Below are positions 25,559 through 37,055 of a stretch of 64,000 nt of DNA, piece by piece. The translations under genes and the position numbers were made by a program. The notes under the pieces were generated by a model. The model was not told the DNA's origin. It saw nothing but the letters and a program-made list of their open reading frames with translations, and made no database searches. How positions within the stretch are numbered: the stretch's first letter is position 1; each line of letters begins with the position of its first letter. Source of the stretch: Mesobacillus jeotgali (GTDB lineage: Bacteria; Bacillota; Bacilli; Bacillales; Cytobacillaceae); contig NZ_CP134494.1 of assembly GCF_031759225.1 (NCBI RefSeq), positions 1,486,501 through 1,550,500 of the forward strand. Reading direction: 5' to 3'.

Positions 25559-27226
25559 TTAAACCTCCATAATGATCGGCAGGATCATTGGGCGGCGTTT
25601 TGTTTTTTCATAAAGGAAAGGCGCAAGTGTATCAGTGATTTCGTTTTTGATTTCTGACCACTGAGTTGTTTTTCTTTCCATTACTTTATTCAAGTGCTTA
25701 TTGATCAGGCTCTGGGCATCATTGATCAGGTCGCCAGATTCTCTCATATAGACAAATCCACGCGAAATCAAGTCTGGACCCGCAGCAATCTTAAATTCCT
25801 TCATATTGATGCTGACTACAACAACGACGAGGCCTTCCTCGGAAAGGATTCGTCGGTCGCGAAGAACAATGTTCCCGATGTCGCCAACACCGCTTCCATC
25901 AATATATACATTCCCAGAAGGGATCTTACCGGCAACACCCACTTCATTGTCCCCAAGAGCAAGAACTTCTCCGTTATCCATAATAAAACAGTTTTCTTCA
26001 GGTACTCCACAATCGGTAGCGAGTTTTGTGTGCATTTTTTGCATACGGTACTCACCATGGATAGGCATGAAGTATTTTGGTTTGATCAGGCGAAGCATCA
26101 ATTTCTGTTCTTCCTGACCACCGTGTCCGGAAGTATGGATGTCATTTAATGAACCGTGGATGACATCGGCACCTGCACGGGAGAGCATATTGATCGTTCT
26201 GTTAACACTGATTGTGTTCCCTGGAATAGGTGAAGATGAGAACACTACTGTATCGCCAGGCTGAATCTGGATCTGACGATGTGTTCCGTTGGCAATCCTT
26301 GATAAAGCGGCCATAGGCTCGCCCTGGCTTCCAGTACAAAGGATTGTAACCTGATTGGCAGGGAGTCTGTTGATTTGCTGTGCATCGATGAATGTATCCT
26401 TCGGTGCAGTAATATACCCTAGTTCTTGTCCGATATTGATGGCTGATTCCATGCTTCGGCCGAAAACAGCGACTTTTCTTCCATTTGCGACTGCAGCTTC
26501 GACTACCTGCTGCAAGCGATGGATATTGGATGCGAATGTGGCGAAAATGATCCGTCCATCCACTTTTCGGAAAATATCATGAATGCTTTCACCAACACGG
26601 CGCTCAGACATTGTGAAGTGCGGTACTTCAGCATTAGTGCTGTCCGATAGCAAACAGAGGACACCCTCTTTGCCGATTTCAGCCATTTTAGTCAGGTTGG
26701 CAGGTTCACCAACTGGTGTGAAATCGAACTTGAAATCACCCGTGTGGACGATTTGCCCAGGAGGTGTTTTCACGACGACACCATATGAATCAGGTATACT
26801 GTGTGTTGTCCTGAAGAATGTGACCGAAGTTTTACGGAACTTGATGATGTCGTCTTCCTTGATTTCGATCAGCTTCGCTTTTCGCAATAGACCGTGCTCT
26901 TCTAGCTTGTTTTTGATCAAGCCCAATGCAAGCTTGCCGCCATAAATTGGGACGTTGATTTCTCTCAGCAAATAGGGGATGCCGCCAATATGGTCTTCAT
27001 GGCCATGTGTAATGAATAGTCCTTTGATTTTATCTTCATTTTTTACAAGGTACGAATAGTCAGGAATAACGTAATCAATCCCCAGCAATTCATCCTCAGG
27101 GAATTTGATTCCAGCGTCAATCAAGATGATTTCATCCTGGAACTGCACCCCGTATGTGTTTTTACCGATTTCGCCTAAACCACCAAGCGCAAAAACGGCC
27201 GTTTGGTCATTTTTAACAAATTTCAT
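25559..27226 (-). CDS. rnjA: Ribonuclease J1
   Basis: The 555-residue metallo-beta-lactamase/beta-CASP nuclease has [10 protein letters not shown] zinc ligands, [10 protein letters not shown], the beta-CASP region with [14 protein letters not shown], and the [13 protein letters not shown] helix for substrate backbone binding. RNase J1 has 5'-3' exonuclease and endonuclease activities in mRNA decay and rRNA maturation. It is read with rpoY (3-nt gap), the conserved Bacillales pair. In B. subtilis, SR1P (also in this window) promotes binding of GapA to RNase J1. Confidence 0.98.
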   Translation of the reverse strand: MKFVKNDQTAVFALGGLGEIGKNTYGVQFQDEIILIDAGIKFPEDELLGIDYVIPDYSYLVKNEDKIKGLFITHGHEDHIGGIPYLLREINVPIYGGKLALGLIKNKLEEHGLLRKAKLIEIKEDDIIKFRKTSVTFFRTTHSIPDSYGVVVKTPPGQIVHTGDFKFDFTPVGEPANLTKMAEIGKEGVLCLLSDSTNAEVPHFTMSERRVGESIHDIFRKVDGRIIFATFASNIHRLQQVVEAAVANGRKVAVFGRSMESAINIGQELGYITAPKDTFIDAQQINRLPANQVTILCTGSQGEPMAALSRIANGTHRQIQIQPGDTVVFSSSPIPGNTISVNRTINMLSRAGADVIHGSLNDIHTSGHGGQEEQKLMLRLIKPKYFMPIHGEYRMQKMHTKLATDCGVPEENCFIMDNGEVLALGDNEVGVAGKIPSGNVYIDGSGVGDIGNIVLRDRRILSEEGLVVVVVSINMKEFKIAAGPDLISRGFVYMRESGDLINDAQSLINKHLNKVMERKTTQWSEIKNEITDTLAPFLYEKTKRRPMILPIIMEV

Positions 27227-27229
27227 AAA

Positions 27230-27442
27230 TTATTCGATCTCCAATACTTCAAAGTCTTCTTTTTGTCTTTCGTACTCAAAATAGTTACCCTCAACTGCCT
27301 CGACATATTCAATATTATATTGGCGATCAGCTATTTTTGTCCGTACATCTCTTTCAGAGTCACCTTTTACATAAATGGTTTTTGTTTTTTCGCGAACTGG
27401 AACTTGCTTGTTGGATTCCTGGAAGTAAACTTTAAAAATCAT
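27230..27442 (-). CDS. rpoY: RNA polymerase epsilon subunit RpoY
   Basis: The 70-residue protein with MIFKVYFQESNKQVPVREKT and RQYNIEYVEAVEGNYFEYE is the small epsilon subunit found with RNA polymerase in Firmicutes. It lies immediately upstream of rnjA, as in B. subtilis (ykzG-ykqC). GGAGAGAG precedes the ATG. Confidence 0.95.
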   Translation of the reverse strand: MIFKVYFQESNKQVPVREKTKTIYVKGDSERDVRTKIADRQYNIEYVEAVEGNYFEYERQKEDFEVLEIE

Positions 27443-27614
27443 GAAAAATCTCTCTCCTTAAATTAACTTTTTCTATTGTATAGGCAATTTTCGATGAAAC
27501 ATTTTGCAGATTACGCAATTCCCGGTCTGGGATATACAAAAGGTAAACGTACAAATTTGCAGGTAAAGCATAACTCTGTCAAAATAATAAACGAATTTAG
27601 CCATATATAAAAAT

Positions 27615-27634
27615 TAACAATGTTACCATTGTTA
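27615..27634. other. Perfect inverted repeat in the rpoY-ykrA gap
   Basis: TAACAATG and CATTGTTA flank a TTAC loop. No poly-T terminator pattern and no adjacent gene explain it. It could be an operator or an RNA hairpin. Confidence 0.5.
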
Positions 27635-27684
27635 TTATCAATCGTGCCATGTTTTCTGCTATTTACCAATTTACAATAAGGAAG

Positions 27685-27710
27685 GAGCCCTTCGCAAGTT
27701 TGAAGGGCTC
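27685..27710 (-). terminator. Hairpin after the 23-residue peptide gene
   Basis: The 9-bp stem GAGCCCTTC / GAAGGGCTC with an 8-nt loop lies 7 nt past the peptide stop. The following minus-strand tract is CTTCCTTATT, an imperfect U tract, so termination strength is uncertain. Confidence 0.65.
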
Positions 27711-27716
27711 AAAAAG

Positions 27717-27788
27717 TTAAGCGATTGTTTTTTTTCGAAGCAAATCTTTCCACTGTTTTAAAAGCTTCTTTCTTAGCTTCTTTAACAT
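27717..27788 (-). CDS. Putative 23-residue cationic amphipathic peptide
   Basis: The frame MLKKLRKKLLKQWKDLLRKK followed by TIA has 10 Lys/Arg, one Asp and seven Leu/Trp residues spaced as an amphipathic helix. AAGGAG lies 10 nt before the ATG, a TTTACT-16-TAAAAT promoter candidate sits upstream, and a hairpin follows the stop. It is too short for usual gene finders. I do not recognise it. A toxin-like, membrane-active or modulin-like peptide, or an sRNA-encoded peptide, are options. A 29-codon alternative frame overlaps, but its ATG abuts the SD. Confidence 0.45.
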   Translation of the reverse strand: MLKKLRKKLLKQWKDLLRKKTIA

Positions 27789-27811
27789 AGTGGATCATCT
27801 CCTTAATTCCT

Positions 27812-27839
27812 ATTTTAAACTATCCTTGTCCAAAGTAAA
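27812..27839 (-). promoter_or_regulatory. Candidate sigma-A promoter for the 23-residue peptide gene
   Basis: On the minus strand, TTTACT (27839-27834) and TAAAAT (27817-27812) are 16 nt apart. Transcription would start within a few bases of the SD. A second TATAAT (27902-27897) lies further upstream with a poor -35. Confidence 0.42.
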
Positions 27840-28153
27840 GTAAACAAGGAAAAGTTTAGGAAAGATTATTTTTCAAAATCCTATCTTTTTGTTTATATTA
27901 TATGATGAAATAGCAAATTTTTTCATGGATATTGATGGAATGACATAAATTGTCATTGCTTAGACACAGATTTTGATTTCTTATTTCTGTACACGCACAT
28001 GGGAATTTGATAGACTACTCATTTACATAATAATTTTTAAATGACTTTTGTACATTTATATTCTGATTGCTTTGTCGGGAAGGACTAAGGGTATGAAGCA
28101 GCCTTGAATATTGATGTAACCTGCTTTTAAAAATGCATCAAAGGAGAAGGATC

Positions 28154-28924
28154 ATGAGCAAAATCGTATTTTTCGATATCGATGGAACACTATTGGACCA
28201 CGATAAAAACCTCCCAGCCTCTACAAAAGAGGCAATTGAGACTTTAAAAGAAAATGGAGTTTTCGTAGCCATTGCAACGGGCAGAGCACCATTTATGTTC
28301 GAATACTTGAGAAAAGAACTGGACATAGACTCTTTTGTAAGCTTTAACGGCCAATATGTTGTCTTTGAAGGAGAGCCAATTTACCAGAACCCTTTGAATA
28401 ACGGCAAGATAGAAGAACTTTATTTTGAAGCGGCTAAAAAGGGGCATCCGGTCGTATTCATGAATCATAAGAAGATGAAATCATCAGTGAAGCAGCATGA
28501 CTACATTGAAACCAGCCTCGGGGGACTTAAGTTTGCGCACCCAGAGCATGACGACCGTTTTTATGTTGAACGTGACCTCTATCAGACTCTTCTGTTCTGT
28601 GAAGAAGGACAAGAAGAATATTACCGTGAAGCTTATCCTGAATTCACTTTTATCAGATGGCATCCTTATTCTGTTGATATCCTGCCTGCAGGAGGCTCCA
28701 AAGCGGAAGGGATTAAAAAGATGGTAGACCGTTTAGGTTTCAAGCCTGAAGATGTCTACGCTTTCGGTGATGGACTGAATGACCTTGAAATGCTCAAGAC
28801 AGTAGCAAATGGCGTCGCGATGGGTAATGCCGTCCCAGAATTGAAGGAACTAGCGAATATGGTTACGAAGGATGTAGATGACGACGGAATCTGGCACGGA
28901 TTGAAAGAATTGAAATTGATTTAG
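28154..28924 (+). CDS. ykrA: HAD-superfamily Cof-type phosphatase YkrA
   Basis: The 256-residue HAD phosphatase has motif I FFDIDGTLLD with two Asp, motif II ATGR and the motif III/IV region FGDGLNDLEML. A C2-type cap lies between. The start is ATG (MSKIVFFD), with AAGGAG 7 nt upstream; an in-frame ATG seven codons earlier lacks an SD. Length and position after rnjA match B. subtilis YkrA. Probably a sugar-phosphate or pyridoxal phosphate phosphatase; the substrate is not known. Confidence 0.9.
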   Translation: MSKIVFFDIDGTLLDHDKNLPASTKEAIETLKENGVFVAIATGRAPFMFEYLRKELDIDSFVSFNGQYVVFEGEPIYQNPLNNGKIEELYFEAAKKGHPVVFMNHKKMKSSVKQHDYIETSLGGLKFAHPEHDDRFYVERDLYQTLLFCEEGQEEYYREAYPEFTFIRWHPYSVDILPAGGSKAEGIKKMVDRLGFKPEDVYAFGDGLNDLEMLKTVANGVAMGNAVPELKELANMVTKDVDDDGIWHGLKELKLI

Positions 28925-28973
28925 ATTGTGACTAGAGAAACTGTCTAGATGATGAATACCATTTTAGGAAAGT

Positions 28974-29007
28974 AAAAAGCCGAATCGCTAAGGATTCGGC
29001 CTTTTTT
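28974..29007. terminator. Bidirectional terminator between ykrA and defB
   Basis: The stem AAAAGCCGAATC / GATTCGGC plus T6 has a GCTAAG loop. The reverse strand ends in CTTTTTAC. Confidence 0.9.
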
Positions 29008-29033
29008 GACTGCAACATTTCGTTGTGTGCAGC

Positions 29034-29588
29034 TTATCTTTCCACTGGTTTTGCATCAGGAACTTCAGCATATGGATCTTGTTTATTAATATGATCGTAA
29101 AACATGATGCCATTCAGATGATCGATTTCATGCTGGAATACAATCGCAGGCAGACCTTTTAGGCGCAGCTTCACTTCATTTCCTTCAAGGTCAATCCCTT
29201 TTACCGTTACCCTTGCATATCTCGGTACATACCCTGGGATCGCCTCATCAACCGATAGGCATCCTTCACCTGCTGAAAGGTAGGAACGTTCTACTGAATG
29301 GCTGATGATTTTCGGGTTGAAAAGAGCATGGCTGATCAAGTTATCCTTTTCATCGCTAACATGAACCGCAATCATTCTTTTCGAAACATTTATTTGTGGA
29401 GCAGCAAGGCCGATACCAGGTCGAAGTCCATGCTTTTGGGCAATTTCAGGGTCCTGGCTGTTTTTAACATATTCAATCAGGCTTTCAAGCACTGCCTTAT
29501 CTTCCTGTGAAGGGGGTATTGAAACTTCTTCCGCGACTTTCCTGAGCACGGGATGACCATCACGGACGATATCATTCATCGTCAACAT
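29034..29588 (-). CDS. def: Peptide deformylase
   Basis: The metalloenzyme removes the formyl group from nascent N-terminal methionine. Motif 1 GIGLAAPQ, motif 2 EGCLSV and motif 3 HEIDHL are all intact. The ATG chosen gives 184 residues ([13 protein letters not shown]), matching B. subtilis DefB (MITMENIVRDGHP) and placing GAGG 8 nt upstream; a GTG three codons earlier lies inside the SD. Confidence 0.96.
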   Translation of the reverse strand: MLTMNDIVRDGHPVLRKVAEEVSIPPSQEDKAVLESLIEYVKNSQDPEIAQKHGLRPGIGLAAPQINVSKRMIAVHVSDEKDNLISHALFNPKIISHSVERSYLSAGEGCLSVDEAIPGYVPRYARVTVKGIDLEGNEVKLRLKGLPAIVFQHEIDHLNGIMFYDHINKQDPYAEVPDAKPVER

Positions 29589-29658
29589 AAACTTCACCTC
29601 TAGTATGTAATAATGTTAGTCTAACAAATGCCCACTAAAAAGTTAACTAGAAAAATTC

Positions 29659-29688
29659 AAAAGAGAGAGGTATATAACCTCCCTCTTT
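29659..29688 (-). terminator. Terminator of the YjcZ-like gene
   Basis: On the minus strand the stem AAGAGGGAGGT / ACCTCTCTCTT has a TATAT loop and runs into TTTTGAATTTTTC, just after the small gene. Confidence 0.8.
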
Positions 29689-29694
29689 CATCAT

Positions 29695-29820
29695 TTAAAA
29701 CTTCCAGCAGGCGCAGCCAACAATGATCAGAAGGATGAACAACACGACAATCAAAGCGAATCCATTGCCATAGCCTGCTCCTGCAACAGGATAACCGCAT
29801 CCATATCCGTATCCGTACAT
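29695..29820 (-). CDS. YjcZ/SscA-family small sporulation membrane protein
   Basis: The 41-residue protein has a Gly/Tyr-rich N-terminus ([20 protein letters not shown]) and a C-terminal TM segment ([21 protein letters not shown]), the layout of the YjcZ family, whose members include spore-assembly factor SscA in B. subtilis. GAGGAGG lies upstream of the ATG. It has its own terminator. The role here is inferred from the family. Confidence 0.85.
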   Translation of the reverse strand: MYGYGYGCGYPVAGAGYGNGFALIVVLFILLIIVGCACWKF

Positions 29821-30007
29821 CAGGAAACCTCCTCAAATGTGTTTTTCGCCCGTAAATCGGTCGATTGCTATAGCCTATGCAACAGAAAAATTTAGGTATA
29901 GGCTTAAGCCTAAAGCATAAACAGCCAGAGGTATGTATATATATAGGGAGAGGACAAGTATTCGCCACTTCAATTCCTGCAATTAATCCTGCGAAATTTC
30001 ATATCTA

Positions 30008-30036
30008 TTGTCAAATCTCGTCGCAATCGCTATAGT
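30008..30036 (+). promoter_or_regulatory. Sigma-A promoter of ykyA
   Basis: TTGTCA (30008-30013), a 17-nt spacer and TATAGT (30031-30036) lie 30 nt before the ykyA start. Confidence 0.75.
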
Positions 30037-30066
30037 AAAATTGGTATCAATGAGGAGGTTTTTATT

Positions 30067-30738
30067 TTGTCCATATTCAAAAAAATAAGTTTAGCTATTA
30101 TTATGATGGCTGGAGTTTTCAGTCTAGCAGGGTGTCTGGACAAGCAATCACCGGAGGAAAAAATGTTTGAAGCTCTTGAGAAGGTTGTTTCAATCGAAAA
30201 AGGGTTTGAAGATCAGCAAGATCCTCTTGTAGAGCTGGAAAAGAAAGAAAAAGAAATTTACGAGCAGATCATTTCTTTAGGAATGAAGGAATACGACCAA
30301 ATTGTCAAGCTAGCAGATGAGGCATTGGCTATAGCTGACAAACGCGAAGAACATATTGAAAAAGAAAAAGAAAGTATAGATGAATCTGAAAAGGAATTTG
30401 GGAATGTCGATGCTATCATAGATGAGATCGATGACGCTGACCTTAAGAAGCAGGCAACTGGACTGCAATCGACTATGAAAGAAAGATATGCTATCCACGA
30501 GAAGCTCTACAAAAACTATAAACAAGGGCTTCAATATGACAAAGAGCTATATGGAATGCTAAAAGATAAAGAATTAAGCTTTGAAAAACTCGAAGAACAA
30601 ATCAATAAAGTGAATGAAGTTTATGAAACGGTCTTAAATGACAATAAGGAATTCAATGATAAGACTGACCAGTATAATAAAGAAAAAATGGATTTTTACA
30701 AAAGTGCTGGAATTGAAGTGAGTTCTGAAAAAGAATAA
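30067..30738 (+). CDS. ykyA: YkyA family wall-associated lipoprotein
   Basis: The signal peptide ends in lipobox SLAGC near residue 23. The rest is an almost pure alpha-helical, Lys/Glu-rich coiled coil, as in the YkyA (putative cell-wall binding lipoprotein) family. The TTG start follows AGGAGG by 9 nt. It lies between def and pdhA, as in B. subtilis, apart from the IS200 element that now separates it from pdhA. Function unknown. Confidence 0.9.
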   Translation: MSIFKKISLAIIMMAGVFSLAGCLDKQSPEEKMFEALEKVVSIEKGFEDQQDPLVELEKKEKEIYEQIISLGMKEYDQIVKLADEALAIADKREEHIEKEKESIDESEKEFGNVDAIIDEIDDADLKKQATGLQSTMKERYAIHEKLYKNYKQGLQYDKELYGMLKDKELSFEKLEEQINKVNEVYETVLNDNKEFNDKTDQYNKEKMDFYKSAGIEVSSEKE

Positions 30739-30745
30739 TAAAGGG

Positions 30746-30773
30746 AAGCCGCTTTTAATCAAAGCGGCTTTTT
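30746..30773 (+). terminator. Terminator of ykyA
   Basis: The stem AAGCCGCTTT / AAAGCGGCTT with a 5-nt loop is followed by TTTG. Confidence 0.9.
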
Positions 30774-30840
30774 GTTGTGGAAATGAAAACCCCGGGCTAT
30801 GCCTGGGGTTCCAAAAAGCTTTCAGCGTGGTATTAAAAAA

Positions 30841-30903
30841 ACTTCCCCACGGTGCTAAAATATTTTTTGGTTCGCCAACCAAAAATATCTGCACGGAGGA
30901 AGT
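30841..30903 (+). promoter_or_regulatory. IS200 SD-sequestering stem-loop
   Basis: ACTTCC pairs with GGAAGT, GTGC with GCAC, and the AT-rich arm ATATTTTTTGGTT with AACCAAAAATAT. The GGAGG of tnpA lies in the 3' arm. This is the known translational brake of IS200 elements. Confidence 0.85.
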
Positions 30904-30906
30904 CCT

Positions 30907-31389
30907 ATGTCTAAAGACAATAACAGTTTATCACACACTACCTGGAATTGTAAGTATCACATCGTATTCGCCCCAAAGTATAGGAGACAGATCATTTATG
31001 GGAAAATCAAAAAAGATATTGGAGAAATACTACGCACATTATGTGAAAGAAAAAGTGTAGAAATAATCGAAGCGACAGCTTGTAAGGACCACGTACATAT
31101 GTTAGTGAGTATACCGCCTAAAATAAGTGTCTCCTCATTTGTCGGTTACTTAAAAGGAAAAAGTAGTTTAATGATATTTGATCGGCACGCAAACCTGAAA
31201 TACAGATATGGAAATCGAAAATTCTGGTGTACAGGTTATTATGTCGATACCGTTGGAAGAAACAAAAAGGTAATAGAAGATTACATTCGAAATCAAATAC
31301 AAGATGATATAGTCGCAGAGCAATTAACGATGATGGAATACATTGATCCATTCACAGGAGAAGAAGTGAAGAAAAAGAAACGAAGTTAG
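30907..31389 (+). CDS. tnpA: IS200 transposase TnpA (Y1 HUH transposase)
   Basis: The 160-residue Y1 transposase shows the HUH metal motif in CKDHVHMLVSIPP and the catalytic tyrosine in WCTGYYVDTVG. NCKYHIVFAPKYRRQ is the typical start of the family. The frame is intact from SD to stop, so the element may still be active. Its SD is folded into a stem-loop. The enzyme acts on single-stranded DNA, usually at replication forks. Confidence 0.96.
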   Translation: MSKDNNSLSHTTWNCKYHIVFAPKYRRQIIYGKIKKDIGEILRTLCERKSVEIIEATACKDHVHMLVSIPPKISVSSFVGYLKGKSSLMIFDRHANLKYRYGNRKFWCTGYYVDTVGRNKKVIEDYIRNQIQDDIVAEQLTMMEYIDPFTGEEVKKKKRS

Positions 31390-31532
31390 AAGGGGAGAAG
31401 GCCTTTTAGGTCTGGCCAGTAGAAGTAGTACAATTGGCGAACCTTTCAGTAGCCCTTTAGGGTTTGGTCAGTAACAAAGGCTTTCAGCCGCAGAGAAAAC
31501 CACCCGTTCTCACGGGTGGTTATTATTTGGTC

Positions 31533-33204
<1,672 letters not shown>

Positions 33205-33207
33205 GCC

Positions 33208-34185
33208 ATGGCTCAAATGACAATGATTCAAGCAATTACAGACGCTCTTCGCGTTGAAATGAAGAACGATCCAAACGTACTAGTATTCGGGGAAGACGTT
33301 GGCGTAAACGGCGGTGTATTCCGTGCTACTGAAGGTCTGCAAAATGAATTCGGTGAAGACCGTGTATTTGATACACCACTCGCGGAATCTGGTATCGGCG
33401 GTTTGGCAATCGGTCTTGCGCTGCAAGGCTATCGTCCGGTCCCTGAAATCCAATTCTTCGGCTTTGTTTTCGAAGTTATGGATTCTATCGCAGGACAAAT
33501 GGCTCGTATGCGCTACCGCTCAGGCGGCCGCTACAGCTCACCAGTAACAATTCGTTCACCATTCGGGGGAGGCGTACATACTCCTGAGATGCACGCTGAC
33601 AGCCTTGAAGGAATGGTTGCACAGCAGCCTGGCCTGAAAGTCGTTATTCCTTCAACTCCGTATGACGCAAAAGGATTGTTGATTTCTTCAATCCGTGATA
33701 ATGATCCAGTCATTTTCTTAGAGCACATGAAGCTATACCGCTCTTTCCGTCAGGAAGTACCTGAAGAAGAATACACAATCCCTCTGGGTAAAGCAGATGT
33801 CAAGCGTGAAGGTAAAGACCTGTCAATCATCACTTATGGTGCAATGGTCCACGAATCACTAAAGGCAGCTGAAGAGCTTGAAAAAGAAGGATACTCTGTA
33901 GAAGTTATCGACTTAAGAACAGTAATGCCTTTTGATATTGAAACAATCATCGCTTCTGTTGAAAAAACAGGAAGAGCGATTGTCGTACAAGAAGCGCAAA
34001 AACAAGCTGGTATGGCTGGACAGATCGTTGCAGAAATCAATGATCGTGCAATCCTTAGCCTTGAGGCTCCAGTATTGCGTGTAGCAGCTCCAGATACAGT
34101 ATTCGCATTCTCTCAAGCAGAATCTGTATGGCTGCCTAACTACAAAGATGTAATTGAAACAGCTAAAAAAGTACTTACATTCTAA
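33208..34185 (+). CDS. pdhB: Pyruvate dehydrogenase E1 beta subunit
   Basis: The 325-residue transketolase-like subunit pairs with PdhA. It shows [19 protein letters not shown] at the start, [20 protein letters not shown] and the C-terminal transketolase fold with [19 protein letters not shown]. An AGGAG SD sits within the end of pdhA. It is followed by pdhC after 49 nt. Confidence 0.98.
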   Translation: MAQMTMIQAITDALRVEMKNDPNVLVFGEDVGVNGGVFRATEGLQNEFGEDRVFDTPLAESGIGGLAIGLALQGYRPVPEIQFFGFVFEVMDSIAGQMARMRYRSGGRYSSPVTIRSPFGGGVHTPEMHADSLEGMVAQQPGLKVVIPSTPYDAKGLLISSIRDNDPVIFLEHMKLYRSFRQEVPEEEYTIPLGKADVKREGKDLSIITYGAMVHESLKAAEELEKEGYSVEVIDLRTVMPFDIETIIASVEKTGRAIVVQEAQKQAGMAGQIVAEINDRAILSLEAPVLRVAAPDTVFAFSQAESVWLPNYKDVIETAKKVLTF

Positions 34186-34234
34186 ATAAACACTGAAATT
34201 AATAAGGTTGAAAAACTTAGGAGGGTGAATTCCA

Positions 34235-35602
34235 TTGGCATTCCAATTTAAGCTGCCAGACATCGGTGAAGGTATTCACGAAGGTGAAATAGTCAAGTGG
34301 TTCGTAAAACCTGGCGATAAAGTCCAGGAAGACGATGTACTTTGCGAAGTGCAGAATGATAAAGCAGTAGTAGAGATTCCTTCACCTGTCGCAGGTACAG
34401 TCGAAGAAGTATTAGTAGAAGAAGGAACAGTTGCAACAGTAGGACAGGTACTTGTAACTTTTGATGCACCTGGATATGAAGATCTTAAGTTTAAAGGTGA
34501 CGAGGAACATGCACCTGCTGAGCAGCCTAAACAGGAAAAGACGGAAGCTCAGGTTCAGTCTACATTAGAAGCTGGACAAAAAATTGAAAAAGAAGCAACA
34601 GAAGCTCCTGCTCCTGCAGCTGAAACAGGCGCTGGCGCAGCGGCTGCACCACAGGCAGAGGTTGACCCTAACCGCAACATCGTCGCAATGCCATCTGTCC
34701 GTAAATATGCACGTGAAAAAGGTGTGGATATCCGTCAGGTTCCTGGTTCAGGCAAGAATGGCCGCATCCTGAAAGGTGATATCGACAGCTTCCTAAGCGG
34801 AGGTGCTCCAGCTGCTGCTCCACAGGCAGACCAAGCACTGGAAACACAAGCAGAAGAGGCACCTAAAGCTGCAGCAGCTCAGGCAATTCCAGAAGGACAA
34901 TACCCTGAGACGCGCGAAAAGATGAGCGGTATCAGAAAAGCGATCGCTAAGGCAATGGTTAACTCCAAGCATACAGCTCCACACGTAACCTTAATGGATG
35001 AAGTGGACGTAGCGAAGCTTGTCGCACACCGTAAGAAGTTCAAGGAAGTAGCTGCAGAGAAAGGAATTAAGCTTACATTCCTTCCTTATGTGGTAAAAGC
35101 ATTAACAAGTGCATTGCGTGAATATCCAGCATTGAATACATCATTAGATGATGCTACAAGCGAAATCGTTCACAAGCACTACTATAATATTGGTATTGCA
35201 GCAGACACAGAAAAAGGCTTGCTTGTTCCAGTCGTAAAGGATGCTGACCGCAAATCTGTATTCTCAATCTCAAATGAGATCAACGAACTTGCTGGAAAAG
35301 CACGTGATGGCAAGCTGGCTCCAGATGAAATGAAAGGTGCTTCTTGCACAATCACGAATATCGGTTCTGCTGGCGGACAATGGTTCACTCCAGTCATCAA
35401 CCATCCAGAGGTTGCAATCCTTGGAATTGGCCGCATTGCTGAAAAGCCTGTAGTCAAGGATGGAGAAATCGTCGCTGCTCCTGTATTAGCGCTTTCCCTA
35501 AGCTTCGATCATCGTATGATTGACGGCGCTACAGCACAGCACGCTTTAAATCATATCAAGCGCCTGTTGAACGATCCAGAACTATTGTTAATGGAGGGGT
35601 AA
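34235..35602 (+). CDS. pdhC: Dihydrolipoyl acetyltransferase (E2)
   Basis: The 455-residue protein has one lipoyl domain (1-80, lipoyl Lys43 in QNDKAVVEI), an Ala/Pro/Gln linker, a peripheral-subunit-binding domain (about 145-185, [19 protein letters not shown]), a second linker and the catalytic domain with [11 protein letters not shown] at the end. It transfers acetyl groups to CoA and forms the icosahedral core. The start is TTG, 9 nt after AGGAGGGTG. Confidence 0.98.
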   Translation: MAFQFKLPDIGEGIHEGEIVKWFVKPGDKVQEDDVLCEVQNDKAVVEIPSPVAGTVEEVLVEEGTVATVGQVLVTFDAPGYEDLKFKGDEEHAPAEQPKQEKTEAQVQSTLEAGQKIEKEATEAPAPAAETGAGAAAAPQAEVDPNRNIVAMPSVRKYAREKGVDIRQVPGSGKNGRILKGDIDSFLSGGAPAAAPQADQALETQAEEAPKAAAAQAIPEGQYPETREKMSGIRKAIAKAMVNSKHTAPHVTLMDEVDVAKLVAHRKKFKEVAAEKGIKLTFLPYVVKALTSALREYPALNTSLDDATSEIVHKHYYNIGIAADTEKGLLVPVVKDADRKSVFSISNEINELAGKARDGKLAPDEMKGASCTITNIGSAGGQWFTPVINHPEVAILGIGRIAEKPVVKDGEIVAAPVLALSLSFDHRMIDGATAQHALNHIKRLLNDPELLLMEG

Positions 35603-35605
35603 TAA

Positions 35606-37015
35606 ATGGTAGTAGGAGATTTTCCAATTGAAACTGATACTCTTGTCATTGGTGCCGGCCCTGGCGGATATGTGGCAGCGATTCGCGCTGCCCAGCTGGG
35701 CCAGAAAGTAACAATCGTAGAAAAAGCAACACTTGGCGGAGTGTGCCTGAATGTAGGATGTATTCCTTCAAAAGCTTTGATTTCTGCAGGCCATAGATAC
35801 GAAAACGCTTTGCATTCTGAAGATATGGGTGTTAAAGCTGAAAACGTAACGCTTGATTTCTCTAAAGTCCAGGAGTTCAAGGCTGGGGTAGTCAAGAAAT
35901 TGACAGGCGGCGTCGAAGGTCTATTGAAAGGCAACAAAATCGATATCGTAAGAGGCGAAGCATATTTTGTAGATGCTAACACAATCCGTGTAATGGATGA
36001 AAGTTCTGCACAGACATATACTTTCAAAAATGCGATCATCGCTACTGGATCCCGTCCAATCGAGATTCCTGCATTCAAATATTCTAAGCGTGTCCTTGAT
36101 TCTACAGGAGCACTTAACCTTCAGGAGCTTCCAAAAAGCATTGTCGTTATTGGCGGTGGTTATATTGGTACTGAGCTTGGCGGAGCATACGCTAGCTTTG
36201 GAACTAAGGTAACAATCCTTGAAGGAGCGGACGAAATCCTTAATGGTTTCGAAAAGCAAATGTCAGCTCTTGTAAAACGCAACCTGAAGAAGAAGGGTGC
36301 GGAAATCATTACTAAGGCCCTTGCTAAAGGTGTTGAGGAAACTGACACCGGAGTAACGGTTTCTTATGAAGCAAACGGCGAAGAAAAGAAAATTGAAGCT
36401 GATTATGTGTTTGTCATGGTAGGAAGAAAGCCTAACACTGACGAACTAGGTCTTGAGCAGGTTGGCATCGAGATGTCTGACCGTGGCGTCATCAAAATCG
36501 ACAAACAGTGCCGCACAAATGTAAGCAACATCTACGCAATTGGTGACATTGTCGAGGGACCGCCATTGGCACATAAAGCTTCTTATGAAGGAAAAATCGC
36601 TGCTGAAGCGATCGCTGGACATCCTTCAGAAATCGACTACCTTGCAATTCCAGCAGTTGTATTCTCTGATCCAGAACTAGCATCAGTTGGATATTCTGAA
36701 AAGGAAGCGAAGGATGCAGGCATCGATATTATAGCATCTAAATTCCCATTTGCTGCAAATGGCCGTGCACTATCGCTTAACCAGACAGACGGCTTCCTGA
36801 AGCTGATCACACGTAAGGAAGACGATATTGTCATCGGTGCGCAAATTGCTGGACCGAATGCTTCTGACATGATCGCAGAACTTGGTCTTGCAATCGAAGC
36901 AGGCATGACTGCAGAAGACCTTGCAATGACAATCCACGCTCACCCAACTCTCGGTGAGATTACAATGGAAGCTGCAGAGGTTGCGCTAGGAAATCCAATT
37001 CATATTGTAAAATAA
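35606..37015 (+). CDS. pdhD: Dihydrolipoamide dehydrogenase (E3)
   Basis: The 469-residue flavoprotein has the FAD motif [15 protein letters not shown], redox cysteines Cys47 and Cys52 in [16 protein letters not shown] motif [13 protein letters not shown] and C-terminal HAHPTLGE with the catalytic His. It reoxidises lipoate on E2 and also serves other 2-oxoacid dehydrogenases. Last gene of the operon, 3 nt after pdhC, then a strong terminator. Confidence 0.98.
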   Translation: MVVGDFPIETDTLVIGAGPGGYVAAIRAAQLGQKVTIVEKATLGGVCLNVGCIPSKALISAGHRYENALHSEDMGVKAENVTLDFSKVQEFKAGVVKKLTGGVEGLLKGNKIDIVRGEAYFVDANTIRVMDESSAQTYTFKNAIIATGSRPIEIPAFKYSKRVLDSTGALNLQELPKSIVVIGGGYIGTELGGAYASFGTKVTILEGADEILNGFEKQMSALVKRNLKKKGAEIITKALAKGVEETDTGVTVSYEANGEEKKIEADYVFVMVGRKPNTDELGLEQVGIEMSDRGVIKIDKQCRTNVSNIYAIGDIVEGPPLAHKASYEGKIAAEAIAGHPSEIDYLAIPAVVFSDPELASVGYSEKEAKDAGIDIIASKFPFAANGRALSLNQTDGFLKLITRKEDDIVIGAQIAGPNASDMIAELGLAIEAGMTAEDLAMTIHAHPTLGEITMEAAEVALGNPIHIVK

Positions 37016-37020
37016 ACACA

Positions 37021-37055
37021 AAAAAATCCTTTCCGATATGGAAAGGATTTTTTTA
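37021..37055. terminator. Terminator of pdhABCD, shared with the convergent lipoprotein gene
   Basis: The stem AAAAAATCCTTTCC / GGAAAGGATTTTTT has a GATAT loop. It touches the stop codon of the opposite gene. Confidence 0.93.

Larger units (their letters stand above)
30781..31532 (+). mobile_element. IS200-type insertion sequence (IS200/IS605 family)
   Basis: A single-gene element with subterminal hairpins rather than terminal inverted repeats. The left hairpin at 30788-30810 has arms AACCCCGGGC and GCCTGGGGTT with a TAT loop. The right hairpin at 31498-31521 has arms AACCACCCGT and ACGGGTGGTT. tnpA lies between. No tnpB is present, which fits IS200 itself. The outer limits are approximate because this family makes no target duplication. 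It splits the ykyA-pdhA gap. Confidence 0.88.

Noticed and set aside
25694..26149. Plus-strand open frames over rnjA (up to about 150 codons)
   Set aside because: They are antisense to a highly conserved gene, lack SDs and have no family resemblance.
27717..27798. 29-codon alternative frame (MIHYVKEAKKEAFKTVERFA...) overlapping the 23-residue peptide
   Set aside because: Its ATG directly abuts the SD, leaving no spacer; kept only as an alternative to be tested by conservation.
30841..30903. Transcription terminator within the IS200 element
   Set aside because: The stem contains the tnpA SD and has no U tract; it is the known translational lock.
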